From Armatimonadota bacterium (GTDB taxonomy: Bacteria; Armatimonadota; JADLDR01): 64,000 nt of DNA. How positions within the stretch are numbered: position 1 is the first letter of the stretch; every line of letters begins with the position of its first letter. The stretch is from positions 1 through 64,000 of the forward strand of contig JADLDR010000131.1 of assembly GCA_020846535.1 (NCBI GenBank). Direction: 5' to 3'. The notes beneath the pieces were generated by a model. The model was not told where the DNA came from. It ran no database searches and saw only the letters and a list, made by a program, of their open reading frames with translations. This document shows positions 1 through 7,746 of the stretch, one piece after another. The translations under genes were made by a program, and so were the position numbers.

Positions 1-283
1 ACTCCTCTAGCTCCTCGAAGCGGGTCTGGGGCGGCTCCTTGACCCGCTTGCGGTAGGCGTTGATGAAGTTGTTCATGAGGATCTTGAAGATCCAGGGCTT
101 GAAGGAGGTGCCCCGGTCGAACTGGTGAAAGCCCTGGTAGGCCTTGAGGAAGGTTTCCTGGACGAGGTCTTCGGCGTCGGTGGGGTTGCGGGTCAGGCGC
201 AGGGCGGTGCGATACAGCGAGTCCATCAACGGTATCGCCAGCTTCTCGAAATCGTTGCGCCTGACGGCATCGGTGTTTGTCAT
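1..283 (-). CDS. ECF-type RNA polymerase sigma factor (3' end outside window)
   Basis: The reverse strand from the ATG at 283 to the window edge reads as the first 94 residues of an extracytoplasmic-function sigma-70 factor. Region 2 is clear: ALRLTRNPTDAEDLVQETFL (about residues 28-47), then KPWIFKILMNNFINAYRK, the core-binding and -10-recognition helices. The protein would direct RNA polymerase to a small regulon. Region 4 and any anti-sigma gene lie beyond position 1, so the regulon cannot be named. The translation is uninterrupted and the start is preceded by a weak purine tract. Confidence 0.85.
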   Translation of the reverse strand, partial: MTNTDAVRRNDFEKLAIPLMDSLYRTALRLTRNPTDAEDLVQETFLKAYQGFHQFDRGTSFKPWIFKILMNNFINAYRKRVKEPPQTRFEELEE

Positions 284-409
284 TTTGTTCTTTTCCAATC
301 GGCGGATGCCTCCGTGCTGCTGTTTCGCCGGCGTATCGGGTTGTCCTTTCGATTTTTCAGGCGTATGGCGGCGGGATGCGCCGCAGCGCGCTCTGGCGAT
401 GTATTGATC

Positions 410-1405
410 TTATCGCGGCAGCTCGGGGCGGTGGGCGTAGACCATCGGGTTGACCAGGTGAGAGGGGCGCTGGCCCTGAAGGGCCTGGATGGCGCTGGCG
501 ATGGCCTCTTCCTGCACGGCTGCCAGCGATTCCTCGGAATACCAGGCGATATGAGGCGTCAGGATGACATTGGGAAAGGACAGAAGGGGGTGGTCGGGCA
601 GAAGCGGTTCCGTCTTGTAGACATCCAGCCCGGCCCCGGCGATCCGGCCTTCCCGGAGGGCGCTGACCAGGGCCGGTTCATTCACCACCGGGCCGCGCGA
701 GGTGTTGATGAAAAAGGCTCCCGGCTTCATGGCCCCAAACGCCCTCTCGCCGAACAATCCGGCGGTTTCCGCCGTTAAAGGGGTGTGGGCCGAGACGAAA
801 TCGCTTTCGGCAAGCATTTCCAGCAAACCCGTCCGGCGCTCCACCCCGAAGGCGGACAGCACATCGTTATGAAGGTAGGGGTCGAAGGCGAGAACGCGCA
901 TCCCCATCGCTTTTGCCTTGACGGAGAGCGAGCGGGCGACCTTGCCGAAGGCGGCCAGCCCCAGCGTTTGCCCGCGCAGCCGCCGGACAGGGGTTCCCGA
1001 AGGGTAATCCCACTGCCGGTCCCGCAATGCCCTATCGTAGATGAAGAGCTTCCGGGCGCAGGCGAGCATCAGAGCCAGAGCATGGTCGGCCACTTCATCG
1101 ACACAGTAATCGGGCACATTACAGACGAAAACGCCGCGCTCCGTGGCGGCCTCCACATCCACCGCATCGTACCCGATGCCTACCCGCACAATCACCCGGC
1201 AGCGCGGCAGGCGCTCGATGACAGAGCGCGAGGCGCGAACATGAAAATTCATCAGCGCGTCGGCATCGCGGGCGATCTCGACCACATCGGCCTCGGAACG
1301 GCACTGGCCGTCCACCACCTCCGCCCCGATAGCCCCGGCTGCATTCCGAAAAATATCCAGGGTAGGATAGGGATAGTCCGCTACGACGATTTTGAATGTT
1401 GGCAT
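410..1405 (-). CDS. D-2-hydroxyacid dehydrogenase (CtBP/phosphoglycerate dehydrogenase-like)
   Basis: This 331-residue protein is a cytosolic NAD(P)-dependent D-isomer-specific 2-hydroxyacid dehydrogenase. The catalytic triad is visible with family spacing: Arg237 in NTSRGPVV, Glu266 in DVYKTEP and His285 in LTPHIAW. The nucleotide-binding loop is slightly unusual, GLAAFGKVA near residues 149-157, where most relatives have a third glycine (GxGxxG-like). There is no C-terminal ACT domain, so serine-pathway SerA is unlikely; glyoxylate or hydroxypyruvate reductase or a CtBP-like enzyme fits better. The gene stands alone between the sigma factor and the divergent phosphatase gene. The substrate cannot be read from sequence. 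An AAAGGA tract precedes the ATG. Confidence 0.85.
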   Translation of the reverse strand: MPTFKIVVADYPYPTLDIFRNAAGAIGAEVVDGQCRSEADVVEIARDADALMNFHVRASRSVIERLPRCRVIVRVGIGYDAVDVEAATERGVFVCNVPDYCVDEVADHALALMLACARKLFIYDRALRDRQWDYPSGTPVRRLRGQTLGLAAFGKVARSLSVKAKAMGMRVLAFDPYLHNDVLSAFGVERRTGLLEMLAESDFVSAHTPLTAETAGLFGERAFGAMKPGAFFINTSRGPVVNEPALVSALREGRIAGAGLDVYKTEPLLPDHPLLSFPNVILTPHIAWYSEESLAAVQEEAIASAIQALQGQRPSHLVNPMVYAHRPELPR

Positions 1406-1529
1406 AAGATATCCTTTGCTCCTAAAAGAGAAGCCGAGCCGCTAACCGGGAAACACTATTTCGGATCAAGCAGGAAGAATCCTCCTTTTAGCCAAATATA
1501 TAAAAGGTTGATTGCGATGAGGGGGGGAA

Positions 1530-3614
1530 ATGCCGAAATTGTGGCATAATGTGGTTCTCTCAGTGCTGCTGGGGATGCTGGGGATCCTCGGGGTCTGGGC
1601 TGCCTTTCGCCTGGAAGAGAGCCAGAACGAGCATCAGATCGGGGAGCGCACTCGCCAACAGGCATCGTTTCTCCAGCGGCATATCGCCGACAGGCTGGGC
1701 CAGACGCAGGCCGGTCTGAGCCTCTATTTTCGATCTCATCCTGTCCCGTCCTCAACTGTGGAAGCGGATATCGACCATCTGCGCCGCGGGTTTCCCGCTC
1801 TCGAAAACCTCTGCTGGTTGGGTGGAGGCAGGCCGGTTCCGCCGGGACTGGAGGAGATCCACCCCCGACTCGGCAGATTCCGGGGGGCTCCGCCGGAGAC
1901 ATCTGCCTTCACCTTCCCGATAGATACCGAGCGAACCGGATTGGCTTTGCTCTTCCGCATCCAGACGCCGTTTTCGGCTGCAAGCCTGGGGCTGGCTACC
2001 CTGAGCCTGGATAACCTGATGGAAGGCTTGCCCGGATTGCAAAGCGGGCAGACGGCTCTCAAGCTGACCGATGATCAGGGCCGGGTTTTCTGGATCTCGC
2101 GCACCTTGCCCCGCGATCCCATCGAGGCTCCTTTCCATATCAGGGCCGCCAATGTGAGCTGGAGCGGTTCTCTCCTGGCGGATTCGTCTCGCAGAGATAT
2201 GAGCCAGGCAGTCTATTCGGTGATCCTGGTGATGCTGGTCTGTATGATCGGGCTGTCCTTTATCTGGAGGGGCCATTACCGGCAGGAGCAGTTCGAGCGG
2301 GCGAACGCGCTCATGGAGGCTCGCAACCGAGAACTCGCCGCCCTGAACGAGACCATCACGGCAGCCAGCCAGACGCTCGACCTGAATGTCGTCCTTCAGG
2401 TGGCCTTGCAGAAAGCTTTGAACGCCGTACATGCGGTTATGGGAACGATTCTCCTGCTGGAGCCGGAAAGCAGAGAACTCAAGCATGTGGCGTCTCTGGG
2501 CTTTACCTCCGAAGAGATCAAGGAACTCGGCAATGTGCGGGTAGGGGAGGGTGTGACCGGCCAGGCAGCAGCCCGCCGGGAGACCATTGTGGTCCCGGAT
2601 GCGCTCTCCGACCGGAGGGCGGAGAGCCCTCGCCTTCTCCGTCAGGCGAAAGGGATCGGGGTGAGGACTATCGTTTCGGTTCCCCTGGTGTCGAAAGAGC
2701 ATGTGATGGGCGTCCTCAACGTGGTGGACAAGCATCCCAGGTATTTTGCGGCGGAAAGCATCAGCCTCCTGAACGCCATGGGGCGACATCTGGGAGTGAT
2801 TATCGAAAACGCCCGCCTCTACGAACGGGAGCACCGCATCGCGGATGTCCTTCAGCGGAGCTTCCTGCCGCCGATGCCGGACCGGTACGAAGGTTTCGAG
2901 TTCGCCCAGCGATACCGGACGGCGCTGAACGAGTCGCTCATCTGCGGCGATATCTGCGATGTTTTTCCTCTACCCGATGGCAATCTGGTGGTGGTGATTG
3001 CCGATGTCTCCGGGTCGGGGCTGCAATCGGCCCTGCAAACCAACATCGTGCGCTACGCCATCCGGGCCTACACCCTGAGGAACACCAACCCTGTCGATGT
3101 GTTGAAAAACGTGAACGCCCTGCTTTGCAGCCCGATGCTGAACTGGGTGCAGGACGCGGCCCACCGCCAGAACGGGAGCGGGTTCCGGGAGGGGTTCGTC
3201 ACCGTTTTTCTGGGCATCATCGATCCGAAAACACGCCTGATGCGCTACGCCAATGCAGGCCACCAGCCTCCCATCCTCTACCGCTTCGGGCGGCAGGAGG
3301 CGGAATTTCTCAAGGTGACGGGAACGGTGGTCGGAGCCTTCGGGGACACGCAGTACGGAGCGCAGGAATGCTTCCTGAACGCCTGCGACGCGCTTCTGCT
3401 CTATACCGACGGCCTGGTGGAAAAACAGGGTCAGGATATCGCCAAAACTACCGGAGAGTTGGCCGAATTCTTCGCCCGCATCGCCGCCTGCGATCACCCC
3501 TTGAGCGATATCGCCGACTGTCTCTACGAAGGCGCTCTGGAGCTGGCCTCCGTTCCGGGGGACGATATCTCTCTGCTCTTGGTGCGGGACGGGGAAGGAA
3601 CAGAGAGCGTTTAG
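1530..3614 (+). CDS. Membrane sensor with GAF domain and SpoIIE-type PP2C phosphatase
   Basis: This 694-residue protein has a first membrane helix at about residues 7-27, an extracytoplasmic sensor region of about 200 residues, a second helix at about 227-247, a coiled linker, a GAF domain (about 285-430) and a SpoIIE/PP2C phosphatase domain (about 450-690). PP2C metal-site motifs are GDICDVF (Asp474) and IADVSGSGLQSA (Asp492). Such proteins dephosphorylate serine/threonine sites on anti-anti-sigma or similar regulators. A strong GA-rich ribosome site sits just before the ATG. It converges on the response regulator/kinase gene, and SpoIIE phosphatases are often found beside hnd-type hydrogenase operons, so a hydrogenase signalling role is possible but inferred. 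Confidence 0.85.
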   Translation: MPKLWHNVVLSVLLGMLGILGVWAAFRLEESQNEHQIGERTRQQASFLQRHIADRLGQTQAGLSLYFRSHPVPSSTVEADIDHLRRGFPALENLCWLGGGRPVPPGLEEIHPRLGRFRGAPPETSAFTFPIDTERTGLALLFRIQTPFSAASLGLATLSLDNLMEGLPGLQSGQTALKLTDDQGRVFWISRTLPRDPIEAPFHIRAANVSWSGSLLADSSRRDMSQAVYSVILVMLVCMIGLSFIWRGHYRQEQFERANALMEARNRELAALNETITAASQTLDLNVVLQVALQKALNAVHAVMGTILLLEPESRELKHVASLGFTSEEIKELGNVRVGEGVTGQAAARRETIVVPDALSDRRAESPRLLRQAKGIGVRTIVSVPLVSKEHVMGVLNVVDKHPRYFAAESISLLNAMGRHLGVIIENARLYEREHRIADVLQRSFLPPMPDRYEGFEFAQRYRTALNESLICGDICDVFPLPDGNLVVVIADVSGSGLQSALQTNIVRYAIRAYTLRNTNPVDVLKNVNALLCSPMLNWVQDAAHRQNGSGFREGFVTVFLGIIDPKTRLMRYANAGHQPPILYRFGRQEAEFLKVTGTVVGAFGDTQYGAQECFLNACDALLLYTDGLVEKQGQDIAKTTGELAEFFARIAACDHPLSDIADCLYEGALELASVPGDDISLLLVRDGEGTESV

Positions 3615-3636
3615 GGCGACAGCCCTCTGTCCCTTC

Positions 3637-5109
3637 CTACAAAGGCAAAAAGACCGAGAAAACGCTGCCTTCGTTGAGGCGGCTGCGGACTTCGAGGCGT
3701 CCGTGGTGAGCGTCGACGATGCGTTTGACGATAGAGAGGCCCAGTCCGGTTCCGGTGACCTGAAGGGTCTCGGGGCGCTTGATGCGGTGAAACTCGGTGA
3801 AGAGGCGGGGCAGATCTTCTTCCGCGATCCCCAGGCCCGTATCCTCCATATCGAGGCGCAGGAAAGACGCCTCCTGCGACAGCCGGGCGGTGACGGACCC
3901 GCCGGGCCGATTGTATTTGATAGCATTGCTGATCAAATTGGTCAGAAGGCGCGTGATCTCATCCTTATCGGCGAGGACCGCCGGGAGCGATTCAGGGATT
4001 TCCGCCGTCAGCCGAACCTCTTTTTTTTGGGCCTCCTCCTCGAAAAAGAGGACGGCTTCTTTCGCCAGGTCGCCGAGCGCCACCGGGGCCAGATTGCGCC
4101 GGATGCGCCCGGACTCCATGCGGGAGACCTGAAGAAGGTCATCGACCAGGTGCAGGAGAGAATCGGTGCGCTCTCGGGCGCGATGCATCATCCTGCGGGC
4201 CCGCTCCGGATCGTGAGCGATGAGACCGCTGAGCAGCACATCGAGGTATCCCTCCACTGCGGCCAGCGGGGATCGCAGTTCATGGGAGACCATCGAGACG
4301 AACTGCGATTTCATCCGGTCGATCTCCTTGAGGCGGGTGATATCGCGCAGGATGGCGACCGACCCCAGAAACAGCCCGGCCTCATCCCGGACGGGCGCGA
4401 TGTTGACCATCAGAACCGTGGCCTCCGGCCCCTCCCCGACCGACAATTCTCGGGAAACGCGGCGGAACTCGGTTTCCCCCTGGCTCTCCTCCAGCCAGCC
4501 GACCAGGGCAGGGCAGGGGAGCGCCTCGGCGATAGGGGCTTCCAGGGGCGGGGAGGCGGAAAGCCTCAAGAGGTGGGCCGCTGCAGGGTTGTAGAGGACA
4601 AGCTGACCCTCCCGGTTGATCACCAGCGCCCCGTCGGCCATGCAGTTGACTACCGTATGGATGCGCGACTTCTCTGCCGCCAGTTCCAGAAGGTTCCGGT
4701 CCCGCTCCTCCCGCAGCCTGCGGGACTCCACCATCAACCGGCGCGTTTCCATCCCCCGCGTAACCACAGGCAGCAGTTCGTCCGGAGCGAAGGGCTTGGC
4801 GATATAATCGTAAATCCCGCGCTTGGTGGCCTCTACGGCGCTTTCCAGGGTGGCGTAGCCGGTCATCACGATGATGCTGAGGTCGGGATCGGCTTTCCGA
4901 GCCGGTTCGATGACATCCATTCCTCCGATGCCCGGCATTTTCAAATCCAGGAGCATCATGTCATAGCCGTCCTCCCTCAGCCGCCGGATCGCCTCTTCCC
5001 CGTCGGCGGCCATATCCACTGCATACCCTTCGGGAACCAGGATGCGCCTGCACCCTTCCCGCATCCCGCGCTCATCATCGACGACCAGAATCTTGCCTTT
5101 AGCATTCAT
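3637..5109 (-). CDS. Response regulator receiver-PAS-histidine kinase hybrid
   Basis: This 490-residue soluble signalling protein has a receiver domain (residues 5-120; phospho-acceptor Asp55 in LLDLKMPG, Lys105), a PAS-like domain (about 147-265), a HisKA helix with His276 in VSHELRSPL, and a HATPase domain (N-box around Asn391/Asn395, DTGLGIA at 423-429, GTGLGLS at 453-459). No membrane helix is seen. It probably receives phosphate at the N-terminus and relays or modulates autophosphorylation. The start was placed at 5109 because CAGGAG lies 8 nt upstream; the frame stays open further upstream into repeat DNA. It lies downstream of the hydrogenase operon but is separated from it by a terminator and has its own upstream inverted repeat. 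Confidence 0.88.
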   Translation of the reverse strand: MNAKGKILVVDDERGMREGCRRILVPEGYAVDMAADGEEAIRRLREDGYDMMLLDLKMPGIGGMDVIEPARKADPDLSIIVMTGYATLESAVEATKRGIYDYIAKPFAPDELLPVVTRGMETRRLMVESRRLREERDRNLLELAAEKSRIHTVVNCMADGALVINREGQLVLYNPAAAHLLRLSASPPLEAPIAEALPCPALVGWLEESQGETEFRRVSRELSVGEGPEATVLMVNIAPVRDEAGLFLGSVAILRDITRLKEIDRMKSQFVSMVSHELRSPLAAVEGYLDVLLSGLIAHDPERARRMMHRARERTDSLLHLVDDLLQVSRMESGRIRRNLAPVALGDLAKEAVLFFEEEAQKKEVRLTAEIPESLPAVLADKDEITRLLTNLISNAIKYNRPGGSVTARLSQEASFLRLDMEDTGLGIAEEDLPRLFTEFHRIKRPETLQVTGTGLGLSIVKRIVDAHHGRLEVRSRLNEGSVFSVFLPL

Positions 5110-5188
5110 GGAATGACTCCTGTGGGGAAAGCGGAAGAGGCCCCCTCGACCCCCCCTCTTTCTTTCAAAAGCACCCCTCAACCAGAGA

Positions 5189-5229
5189 CAGCTTTACTAT
5201 ATCAAATAAAGTTTAATATAGTAAAGCTG
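5189..5229. promoter_or_regulatory. Perfect 14-bp inverted repeat upstream of the receiver-kinase gene
   Basis: Arms CAGCTTTACTATAT (5189-5202) and ATATAGTAAAGCTG (5216-5229) are exact reverse complements around a 13-nt AT-rich loop. The AT-rich block stands out from GC-rich surroundings. It lies 80 bp upstream of the start at 5109, so it could be an operator or promoter element. It lacks a flanking T-run typical of a terminator. Confidence 0.5.
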
Positions 5230-5230
5230 C

Positions 5231-5345
5231 TCATACCCCCTTGCTAAGGGGGGCTTAGACTGTGTGGTCCTTTGGTGTTCTCTCATAGGCCCCCAAGGCC
5301 GCTCCCCCGCCGAAGTCTGGCGGGGGATTGGGGGCGGTTGGCTCC
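5231..5345. repeat. Family A dispersed hairpin repeat, copy 1
   Basis: GC-rich intergenic repeat containing the hairpin CCCCCGCC-GAAGTCT-GGCGGGGG and the phrase CCCAAGGCCGCTCC. Related copies lie near 36121, 39055, 42915, 45450 and 46628. It carries no plausible gene. Confidence 0.7.
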
Positions 5346-5360
5346 TCAGCAAGGTGGATA

Positions 5361-5400
5361 CAAAAACAAGGCCGCCCGAACGATACATTCGGACGGCCTT
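5361..5400 (-). terminator. Terminator of the hydrogenase operon
   Basis: On the minus strand AAGGCCGTCCGAA (5400-5388) pairs, with one mismatch, with TTCGGGCGGCCTT (5380-5368) around a 7-nt loop and is followed by GTTTTTG. It sits 25 bp after the hndA stop codon, as expected for a Rho-independent terminator ending the hnd transcript. Confidence 0.85.
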
Positions 5401-5424
5401 CAGGAAACGCGCTTGCTTACCGGT

Positions 5425-5943
5425 TCAGGAGGTGGGTTCGACCTCCTGCGCCCGGTATTTGTGGATGACTTCGCTGACCCGGTTGGGGTTCATCTGGGCG
5501 TAGACATCGTTGTTGACGATCATGACCGGCGCGAGGCCGCAGGCCCCGACGCAGCGGGCCTCCTGAAGCGTGAAGAGTCCGTCCTCGGTGGTCTGTTTCG
5601 CGCTGATGCCCAATTCCTCCTGCAAGGTTTGCAGGATGGTGGCGGAGCCGCGCACATAGCAGGCCGTGCCTAGGCAGACCGAGATGCAGTATTTGCCTTT
5701 CGGGACCAGGGAGAAGTAGGAGTAGAAGGTGGCGACTCCGTAAATCTCCGCGGTCGGGATCTTCAGGCTCTGGGCGATATGGTTCAGGGCAGGCTGGGGC
5801 AGGTAGCCGAAAAGCTCCTGTGTCTTGTGCAGGACGCCGATCAGCGATCCCTGTGGGTGTTCGTGGTCCCTGGTCTCCTCGATAAAGGAGTCCAGCTCTT
5901 CCCAGCGGGAACGGATATCCTGACAGGATTGGGGTGTGATCAT
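5425..5943 (-). CDS. hndA: NAD(P)-linked [FeFe]-hydrogenase, NuoE-like subunit HndA
   Basis: This 172-residue [2Fe-2S] subunit belongs to the NuoE/HndA (24-kDa complex I subunit) family. The thioredoxin-like fold carries the four ligands Cys90 and Cys95 (CLGTAC) and Cys131 and Cys135 (CVGAC). It passes electrons between the flavoprotein HndC and the hydrogenase HndD. Its ATG overlaps the hndD stop by four bases (ATGA), so the two are translationally coupled. Placing hndA last is different from the A-B-C-D order of the Desulfovibrio operon. The assignment is firm; the exact electron partner of the complex is not. Confidence 0.92.
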   Translation of the reverse strand: MITPQSCQDIRSRWEELDSFIEETRDHEHPQGSLIGVLHKTQELFGYLPQPALNHIAQSLKIPTAEIYGVATFYSYFSLVPKGKYCISVCLGTACYVRGSATILQTLQEELGISAKQTTEDGLFTLQEARCVGACGLAPVMIVNNDVYAQMNPNRVSEVIHKYRAQEVEPTS

Positions 5944-7736
5944 TGGGTCACCTCCGCCTCGACTTCGGTTTCTTCATCCAGACGGAAGCCGATTCCCGGC
6001 GGGATCCGCTGGTAATAGAATGTGTGCAGCAGTTCGTGGGCCAACGGGCTGTTCGGCTCCCCGAGGAAGTCCTTGTAGAGCTGCTGGACTTCGGGATTCT
6101 CGTAGGAGCGGCGCAGCGGCTTGTCCTTGTCTTCCAGATAGAGAGCTTCGATCCGCTTGGCGAGCAGCTTCGGATCGAGCGGCAGGGCGTTGGTTCCGGC
6201 GTAGGGCTGGCCGCCGCCGCCGATGCACCCGCCCGGGCATCCCATGATCTCGATGAAGTGGTACTGTTCCTTGCCCTCTTTGACCCGTTCCAGGAGCTTG
6301 TGGGCGTTCCCCAGGCCGTGGGAGACGGCGAACCGGAGCTTGGTGCCCTCAACGTCGACTTCCATCTCCTTGACGCCCTGAAGTCCACGTACCTCGGGGG
6401 CCTCGATATTGTCCAGGTGCTTGCCGCTCACCAGGAAGTAGGCGCTCCGCATGACCGACTCGGCCAGGCCGCCGGTCACGCCGAAGATCGCGGCGGCCCC
6501 GGTGGAGAGGCCCAGCGGGTGGTCGAAATCCTCGTCCTTAAGGTTCGCGAAATCGATACCGGCGTTCTTGATCATCTTGATCAGCTCGCGGGTGGTGATG
6601 ACGGCATCCACGTATTGATACTCGCCGTTCCCCATCTCGGGACGCTTGGCCTCGAACTTCTTGGCGGTGCAGCACATGGCAGCCACGCTGTAGATGTTCT
6701 TCGGATCGATCCCGAGCTTCTGGGCGTAGAAGGTCTTGATGACCGCGCCCATCATGCTCATAGGGGACTTGGCGGTGGACATATTGCTCAGGAATTCCGG
6801 ATAGAAATGCTCGGCGAACTTCACCCAGCCCGGAGAGCAGGAGGTGATCAGCGGGATCGGGCCTTTGCCCTGGAGCCGCTTCACGAACTCCGCGCCCTCT
6901 TCCATGATGGTCAGGTCGGCGGAGAACTGGGTGTCCAGCACCTTATCGAAACCCAGATGGCGTATGGCAGCCACCATTTTGCTGGTCAGGGCGAGTCCGG
7001 GCGGATAGCCGAAACCTTCCCCGATGGCAGCCCTGACGGACGGGGCCACCTGGATGACCACATGCTTGTTCGGGTCGTTCAGGGCGTCCCAAACTTCTTC
7101 TACGCTGTCCTGCTCCACCAGGGAGGCGGTCGGGCAGACGTTCACGCACTGGCCGCAGGCCACGCAGACCGTTTTTTCGAAGGGCGCGTTGTAGGCGGGC
7201 ATCACCACGGTCTTGAAGCCCCGGTGGGCGTAGCCCAGGGCACCCACGCCCTGCACCTCGGAGCAGAGGCGAACGCAGCGATAGCAGAGGATGCATTTGT
7301 TCGGGTCCCGGATGAGGGAGGGCGAGGAGAGATCGAGCGGGTAGTGCTTGCGCTCGCCCTCGAAGAGCCGCTCCCGGACGCCCGCCTGGTAGGCCAGCCG
7401 CTGAAGCTCGCAGTTGGCGTCCCGCTCGCAGGTCTGGCAGTCCATCGGGTGGTTGTCCAGAATCAGTTCCACGATATCGCGGCGGATGCGCCGGATCTCG
7501 GGGGTGAAAGTCTTCACCTTCATGCCTTCGGCGACCGGCAGGGCGCAGGAGGCGGGCAGGTTTCGCATCCCTTCCACCTCGACCACGCAGACCCGGCACG
7601 CGCCTTCGATGCTCAGCCGGGGATGGTAGCAGAGCCGGGGAATCCGGACTCCCACCTGGTCGGCGGCCTGCATCACGGTCGTTCCCTCCGGCACTTCGAC
7701 CGGAGTTCCATCTATGGTTAAATGAATCGTTTTCAT
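5940..7736 (-). CDS. hndD: [FeFe]-hydrogenase catalytic subunit HndD (M3-type domain set)
   Basis: This 598-residue subunit reduces protons or oxidises H2. It has an N-terminal [2Fe-2S] domain (Cys36, 47, 50, 64), a His-Cys3 [4Fe-4S] site (His96, Cys100, 103, 109), two ferredoxin clusters (Cys148/151/154/158 and Cys191/194/197/201) and the H-cluster domain with the small-subunit-like tail. H-cluster motifs are variant: L1 is TSCSPGW (298-304) instead of TSCCPGW, L2 is MCCTAKK (354-360) instead of MPCTAKK, and L3 is GCPGGCIGGGGQP with Cys500 and Cys504. The ATG at 7736 is preferred over an upstream GTG because GAGGTGA sits 5 nt before it. With HndA, B and C it should form an electron-bifurcating, NAD(P)- and ferredoxin-linked complex. 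Confidence 0.93.
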   Translation of the reverse strand: MKTIHLTIDGTPVEVPEGTTVMQAADQVGVRIPRLCYHPRLSIEGACRVCVVEVEGMRNLPASCALPVAEGMKVKTFTPEIRRIRRDIVELILDNHPMDCQTCERDANCELQRLAYQAGVRERLFEGERKHYPLDLSSPSLIRDPNKCILCYRCVRLCSEVQGVGALGYAHRGFKTVVMPAYNAPFEKTVCVACGQCVNVCPTASLVEQDSVEEVWDALNDPNKHVVIQVAPSVRAAIGEGFGYPPGLALTSKMVAAIRHLGFDKVLDTQFSADLTIMEEGAEFVKRLQGKGPIPLITSCSPGWVKFAEHFYPEFLSNMSTAKSPMSMMGAVIKTFYAQKLGIDPKNIYSVAAMCCTAKKFEAKRPEMGNGEYQYVDAVITTRELIKMIKNAGIDFANLKDEDFDHPLGLSTGAAAIFGVTGGLAESVMRSAYFLVSGKHLDNIEAPEVRGLQGVKEMEVDVEGTKLRFAVSHGLGNAHKLLERVKEGKEQYHFIEIMGCPGGCIGGGGQPYAGTNALPLDPKLLAKRIEALYLEDKDKPLRRSYENPEVQQLYKDFLGEPNSPLAHELLHTFYYQRIPPGIGFRLDEETEVEAEVTQ

Positions 7737-7746
7737 CAATGTCACC

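Noticed and set aside
125-1549. Long plus-strand open frames across the sigma factor and hydroxyacid dehydrogenase region
   Set aside because: They are antisense shadows in GC-rich DNA; the minus strand gives clear family motifs.
5943-7721. 592-codon plus-strand open frame opposite hndD
   Set aside because: Antisense to a gene with complete iron-sulfur motifs and coupled neighbours; its translation has no recognisable domain.
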